From: Myxococcales bacterium
GTDB taxonomy: Bacteria; Myxococcota_A; Polyangia; Polyangiales; JADJMO01
Reading direction: 5' to 3'
DNA length: 64,000 nucleotides
Assembly: GCA_016709545.1 (NCBI GenBank)
Contig: JADJMO010000036.1
Coordinates: 25,805-89,804 of the forward strand
Part shown: piece after piece, positions 60,630-64,000 of the stretch
Numbering within the stretch: position 1 is the first letter of the stretch
Layout: each line of letters starts with the position of its first letter
Notes under the pieces: model-generated
Told to the model about the DNA's origin: nothing
What the model saw: the letters and a program-made list of their open reading frames with translations, nothing else
The model's database searches: none
Translations under genes and position numbers: made by a program

Positions 60630-61108
60630 TCGGCGACCTGCGCGTGGCAGGTCACGCACGGCTCGAGGCGACCCCGACGGACCTCGTTGCGGCGCGCGTC
60701 CGTCTCCACGTAGACCCACCCCGCCGCGGTCTTCTCCATCGCGAACACCGGGCCCGGCAGCTCCGAGATCCGCTCGACGAGGATCTCGGCCACCACCGTG
60801 CCCTCCTTGACCTTGCCACCAGGGCCCAGCGCCACGTACTCCGCGGCCGAGCCCTTGACGTGGACGTCGGCGTCGTAGCGCCCGAACCAGTGCCCGTGCG
60901 AGACGAAGCGCTGGGGGTTCGCCCGCGGCCAGGTGCTCGCGACGGTGGCGTACGACCACGGGGTGCCCGACGCGACCGCGCTGCTCGCAGAGGCGGGCGG
61001 CGGCGTGTCCTTGTGGCTCACCCCCACGGGATCCATGGGCTCGCGGCACGCGAAGGCGAAGGGGGAGGCCCAGCCACAGCCGAGCACCACGAGCCAAGCC
61101 CTCCGCAC
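60596..61108 (-). CDS. P460-like c-type cytochrome lipoprotein
   Basis: A 170-residue exported haem protein. The signal ends in a lipobox (WASPFAFAC, Cys21). The mature domain fits the cytochrome P460 family: HGHWFGRYDADVHVKGSAAE, ALGPGGKVKEGTVVAEILVE, PGPVFAMEKTAAGWVYVETD and the single haem motif CVTCH (151-155), followed by DQDELFGVP. P460 cytochromes act in hydroxylamine or NO metabolism in some bacteria; others are of unknown role. GTG 61108 has GAGGGAGG just upstream. Its last 34 bases overlap the end of hemD on the other strand, an unusual coding overlap in a haem-synthesis neighbourhood. Confidence 0.85.
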   Translation of the reverse strand: MRRAWLVVLGCGWASPFAFACREPMDPVGVSHKDTPPPASASSAVASGTPWSYATVASTWPRANPQRFVSHGHWFGRYDADVHVKGSAAEYVALGPGGKVKEGTVVAEILVERISELPGPVFAMEKTAAGWVYVETDARRNEVRRGRLEPCVTCHAQVADQDELFGVPAK

Positions 61109-61128
61109 CGCCTCCCTCTAGCACGAAC

Positions 61129-61977
61129 GTGCTACCTTCTCCTGGTCGCGTGCAACGTCGCTCTGTCGTCCGAGCCCTTGGTGGCCTCGCCCTCGGTGGC
61201 CTGGCCTTCGCCGCGCTGCCTGCGTTCTCCCTGCGCACCGCCCGCGCGGCGCCAGGCGGGCCGTGGCTCGGGGTCACGATGGAGAAGGCCAAGGCCGGCG
61301 TGGGCGTCGTGGTGCTGCACGCGGTCCGCGGATCACCGGCGGCCAAGGGGGGCGTCTTCGACGGCGATCGCATCCTCAAGGTCGACGGCGCGAGCGTCGC
61401 GAGCCCGGCCGACGTGTCGGCGAAGGTCGTCGCCAAGGGCGTCGGCGGCTCCGTCGTCCTCGAGGTGCTGCGCGGCGGAAAGCTCGCGAGCGTCACCGCC
61501 ACGCTCGTCGCGCGCCCCTCGCCCGAGGCGATCTTCCGCATGGAGCTCGTCGGCGAGAAGCTCCCGAACCTCCCGCCGCTCAAGCTGGTCTCGGGCCCCG
61601 GGCCGGTGTCGTATCCCAAGCTCGACGGGCGCGTGGTGCTGCTCGACCTGTTCGCCACCTGGTGCGGCCCGTGTCTGCAGCTCGGCCCCTACTACCACGC
61701 GTTCCACGCCAAGTACGGCAACGCCGGGCTCACCGTGCTCGCGGTCTCGCCCGAGGACGTGCCCATCCTCTCCGGATGGTCGACCAAGAACGGCGTCGGC
61801 TACACGGTGGCGGCCGATCCGAGCGACCTCCTGCCGGTGCGCCTCTCCGCGCCCGCCCTGCCCTCCTCGGTCCTCGTCGACAAGCACGGCATCGTGCGCG
61901 ACGTCGCGGTGGGCTTCGAGCTCGGGCAGGTCAAGCGCACCGAGCAGCTGATCCAGGCGCTCGTCAAAGAGCCGTGA
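61129..61977 (+). CDS. Exported PDZ-thioredoxin (TlpA-like) fusion
   Basis: A 282-residue protein. A twin-arginine-like signal (VQRRSVVRALGGLALGGLAF, AxA before APGG) suggests Tat export; an alternative GTG at 61150 starts directly at that motif. A PDZ domain at about 44-128 shows PWLGVTMEKAKAGVGVVVLH, VRGSPAAKGGVFDGDRILKV and DGASVASPADVSAKV. A TlpA/ResA-like thioredoxin domain at about 140-280 has VVLLDLFATWCGPC (178-182, redox CxxC) and the cis-Pro region ALPSSVLVDKHGIVRDV. It probably reduces or oxidises periplasmic Cys proteins such as cytochrome apoproteins. Its stop overlaps the VWA gene start (GTGA). Confidence 0.88.
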   Translation: MLPSPGRVQRRSVVRALGGLALGGLAFAALPAFSLRTARAAPGGPWLGVTMEKAKAGVGVVVLHAVRGSPAAKGGVFDGDRILKVDGASVASPADVSAKVVAKGVGGSVVLEVLRGGKLASVTATLVARPSPEAIFRMELVGEKLPNLPPLKLVSGPGPVSYPKLDGRVVLLDLFATWCGPCLQLGPYYHAFHAKYGNAGLTVLAVSPEDVPILSGWSTKNGVGYTVAADPSDLLPVRLSAPALPSSVLVDKHGIVRDVAVGFELGQVKRTEQLIQALVKEP

Positions 61978-63458
61978 GCCCCCCCGCGGTCGGCGCGCCG
62001 GTGGACCCGCGCGCGTGGGTCCGGATCCTCGTCGAGCTCTGCTCGGTGCTGCGACGACGCGGGCTGCCCGTGGCCCCACCCGAGGTGATCGACGCGGCGC
62101 GCGCGCTCTCGACCGTGGGCCTCGGCGATCGCGCCGAGGTGCACGACGCTCTCGCCGCCTGCCTCGTCAAGCGCGCCGCCGATCGCCCCGTGTTCGACGA
62201 GGTGTTCACGCGCTTCTTCGACGCGCACACCGCGAGCCCCGTCGATCTGCTCGAGCGCCTGCGCCTCGAGGGCTTCACCGAGGCGGAGCTCGCGGTGCTC
62301 TCCGAGATCCTCGCGGCAGAGGCCGAGGGCGCCGGCATCGCCACCCTCGTCGGGCTCTCGGGCGGGGCCGACCTCACCCGCCTCCTGCGCGGCCCCGAGC
62401 TCGTGCGCGCGCTCGAGGGCCTCACGACGCAGCTGCAGATCGGTTTCTACACGCAGCGCGCGCTCGACCACGTGGGCATGTCGCGGGCGCGCGCGGGCCT
62501 CGGCGCGCTGCGCACGGCGCTCCGTGGCGCGCTCGGCGAACGTGGCGACGAACTGGCGACGCCCCCGCGAGCAGGAGCGTACGCGCCTCGGGGTGCGCGA
62601 CCACGTCCGCGACGAGCTCCCGAGGCGCACGCTCCGGCCGCGCGAGGACCAGCGCCAGCGCCTCGAGCACCTGCCGTTCACCTCGCTCTCCGACGAGGAG
62701 GTCGCGGAGGTGCGCCGCGCGGTGCGCCGCCTCGCCGAGAAGCTGCGCGGCAAGGCCCGCGTACGCCGGCGCCACGCCGAGACCGGCGCCATCGACGTGC
62801 GACGCACCCTCCGCGCCTCGTGGCGCACGCTCGGCGTCCCCGTGGCCCCGCAGCGGCGCAAGCGCCGCCCCGACCGCCCGAAGCTCGTGGTCCTCTGCGA
62901 CGTGAGCGACTCCGTGCGCCTCGCCGCGCGCTTCATGCTGGAGCTCGTCTACGCGCTGCAGGAGCTCTTCGCCGACACCCGCTCGTTCGTGTTCGTGAGC
63001 GAGCTCGGCGAGGTCACCAAGCTGTTCGCGAAGGAGAGCGTGGGTCACGCGCTCGCCCGCGTGTTCGCCGGCGAGGCCGTGTCGCTCACCGACAACTCCA
63101 ACTACGGGCGCGTGCTCGCGCGCTTCCACCGCGAGCACCTCGGGGTGATAGACCGGAGGACGACCGTGGTGGTGATCGGCGACGGTCGCAACAACTACCA
63201 GGCCGACGAGGCCTGGGCCCTCGAGGACGTGCGGCGCCGCGCGCCCTCCTGTGGATCAACCCGGAGCGGCGCGGGAGCTGGAGCATCGGCGACAGCGCGA
63301 TGAACGCCTACGCGCCGCGGTGCACGCGGGTGCTCGAGGTGGCCTGCGCCGCGGAGCTCGAAGCCGCGGCTGCTCGTCGCCCTCTGAGCCCCCCCCCGGA
63401 GCGGAGGACCGGACAGGGACGGTCCGGGAGCGACAAAGCGGATCGGGCCGCTGGGTGA
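61974..63458 (+). CDS. CoxE-like VWA domain protein, two compensating single-base indels
   Basis: From GTG 61974 the first part is helical: VRILVELCSVLRRRGLPVAP, VFDEVFTRFFDAHTASPVDL. An extra C in the run 62562-62566 breaks the frame at ELATP; with four C it continues REQERTRLGVRDHVRDELPR. The VWA domain follows (KLVVLCDVSDSVRLAARFML with MIDAS DVSDS, FVFVSELGEVTKLFAKES, LTDNSNYGRVLARF). One missing base near 63243-63246 breaks it again before LLWINPERRGSWSIGDSAMN. Repaired length is about 494 residues. The pattern fits CoxE-like VWA proteins, which act with MoxR AAA+ ATPases in cofactor or complex maturation. No MoxR gene is seen here. The last about 23 residues are uncertain. Confidence 0.82.
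   Translation: MSPPAVGAPVDPRAWVRILVELCSVLRRRGLPVAPPEVIDAARALSTVGLGDRAEVHDALAACLVKRAADRPVFDEVFTRFFDAHTASPVDLLERLRLEGFTEAELAVLSEILAAEAEGAGIATLVGLSGGADLTRLLRGPELVRALEGLTTQLQIGFYTQRALDHVGMSRARAGLGALRTALRGALGERGDELATPPRAGAYAPRGARPRPRRAPEAHAPAARGPAPAPRAPAVHLALRRGGRGGAPRGAPPRREAARQGPRTPAPRRDRRHRRATHPPRLVAHARRPRGPAAAQAPPRPPEARGPLRRERLRAPRRALHAGARLRAAGALRRHPLVRVRERARRGHQAVREGERGSRARPRVRRRGRVAHRQLQLRARARALPPRAPRGDRPEDDRGGDRRRSQQLPGRRGLGPRGRAAPRALLWINPERRGSWSIGDSAMNAYAPRCTRVLEVACAAELEAAAARRPLSPPPERRTGQGRSGSDKADRAAG
63416..63454 (+). repeat. Second copy of a dispersed 40-base motif
   Basis: GGGACGGTCCGGGAGCGACA then AAGCGGATCG and CCGCTGG match GGGACG-TCCGG-AGCGACAAAG, GATCG and CCGCTGG at 50021-50061 with small gaps. 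It lies about 40 bases before the next gene's ATG and overlaps the uncertain 3' end of the VWA gene. Confidence 0.45.
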
Positions 63459-63493
63459 CGGCTCTTTCGCCCCGTGGTAGGCGGCGCGCCGAC

Positions 63494-64000
63494 ATGAGCG
63501 CCGAGCACCTCGACGAAGACTCCCTCCTCGCCCGTCGCGCCATCATCGTGGCCCTCGTGGCCGGCGTCGCCCTCGGGGGCGGGATCTGGCTCAAGAAGCA
63601 CCGGAGCCACCGCGGCCATGCGAGCAAGCCGGCGGCCGGAGCGCTCGCGCCGTCGTCCTCCGCAGGCCCCGCGGCGTCGATCGCCGTGCCAGTCACGACC
63701 GACGATCCGCCCGGCCTCGCCATCGAGCTGTGGCTCAAGAGCCCCGAGGCCCTCGCCGCCCGCATCGCCCCGCGACTGCCGGTCAAGATGGCGCCCCCGC
63801 CGTACATGCCGCAGCTGATCGTCGGCGGGTTCCCGAAGGAGCTGCACGCCGACCTCGCGGTCCTCGACTTCGACAAGCCGCTCGGCGTCCTCCTGCTCGA
63901 CGGCGACAAGGGCCTGCGCAACGTGGTCGCGATCGCGGTGAAGGACACGGCCACCGCGCCGCAGCACCTCGCCCACTTCGCCGACGGCGTGAAGGCCACC
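63494..64000 (+). CDS. Membrane-anchored protein of unknown function, 3' partial
   Basis: An open frame of 169 codons running off the right edge. It starts MSAEHLDEDSLLARR, followed by one membrane helix (AIIVALVAGVALGGGIWL) and a basic stop-transfer (KKHRSHRGH). After an Ala/Ser linker the periplasmic part reads PGLAIELWLKSPEALAARIA, MAPPPYMPQLIVGGFPKELH, ADLAVLDFDKPLGVLLLDGD and KDTATAPQHLAHFADGVKAT. Codon use and amino-acid content look genuine. I do not recognise the family; the part seen may belong to a long surface or periplasmic protein of the type common in Polyangia. Confidence 0.7.
   Translation, partial: MSAEHLDEDSLLARRAIIVALVAGVALGGGIWLKKHRSHRGHASKPAAGALAPSSSAGPAASIAVPVTTDDPPGLAIELWLKSPEALAARIAPRLPVKMAPPPYMPQLIVGGFPKELHADLAVLDFDKPLGVLLLDGDKGLRNVVAIAVKDTATAPQHLAHFADGVKAT

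Overview
The window is very GC-rich bacterial DNA (roughly 70% by eye) with strongly GC-biased third codon positions, many GTG starts and tightly packed genes. The gene content points to a myxobacterium, most likely of the Polyangia. It includes two eukaryotic-type Ser/Thr kinases with long extensions, an MglA-type small GTPase, an AgmX/PglI-like C-terminal domain, an orphan MshEN/GspE-N protein, PEGA/TPR membrane proteins, FG-GAP/VCBS-repeat secreted proteins, a subtilase with a MYXO-CTERM-like tail and many small lipoproteins. This placement is inference from gene families; no rRNA or tRNA gene was recognised. I see no insertion sequence, prophage or CRISPR array.

Layout. 1-1435 (+): the end of a degenerate CpaF-like ATPase and a family-2 glycosyltransferase. 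1443-11310 (-): ilvE, der, a lytic transglycosylase lipoprotein, myo-inositol-phosphate synthase, an exported barrel-like protein, glycerate kinase and glmS, largely operon-like. 11416-17402: an MshEN protein, a sensor-kinase STPK, DUF507, yicC, gmk and an OmpA-family lipoprotein. 17624-30367 (mostly -): a large subtilase, a cupin (+), metK with a histone-H1-like tail, rlmE, a histidine kinase/NtrC pair, an FG-GAP lipoprotein and a PEGA protein. 30451-34426 (+): a TPR membrane protein, a rhodanese-ThiF fusion and an unusual acyl-CoA dehydrogenase. 34423-36766 (-): a lipoprotein and two tandem paralogues with internal duplication. 36964-42486 (+): carB, an E1-alpha dehydrogenase subunit and three tandem four-cysteine lipoproteins. 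42490-45732: glyQ (-) and a translationally coupled ECF sigma factor/AgmX-like pair (+). 45737-49889 (-): a five-gene operon mglA, PocR histidine kinase, thiL, DUF3634, sctR. 50171-54300 (+): an STPK, a PEGA/TPR protein and a formylglycine-generating-enzyme-like lipoprotein with touching or overlapping ends. 54301-58018: a 67-bp tandem repeat, then glmM, yajQ and a YprB-like nuclease (-). 58079-64000: a histidine kinase, hemD, a P460-like cytochrome (-), a PDZ-thioredoxin protein, a VWA protein and the start of an anchored protein that runs off the end.

Two themes deserve attention. First, seven genes (yicC, metK, a thiF/moeB homologue, an STPK, a TPR gene, glmM and a VWA gene) carry nine single-base indels. 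Most lie in C or G runs, and all are repaired by one base; because metK and glmM are normally essential, sequencing or assembly error is the simplest explanation. These genes are annotated across their repaired span. Second, several proteins look biologically odd: a CpaF homologue without the Walker A lysine, a SAM synthetase with an Ala/Lys/Pro tail, a VLCAD/ACAD9-like dehydrogenase lacking the catalytic glutamate at both known positions, three tandem lipoproteins sharing a C-x10/11-C-x12-C signature, and a tandem pair of internally duplicated secreted proteins. No intergenic stretch exceeds 300 bases; the longest (49890-50170, about 281 bases) separates two divergent genes and holds a motif that recurs near 63416.
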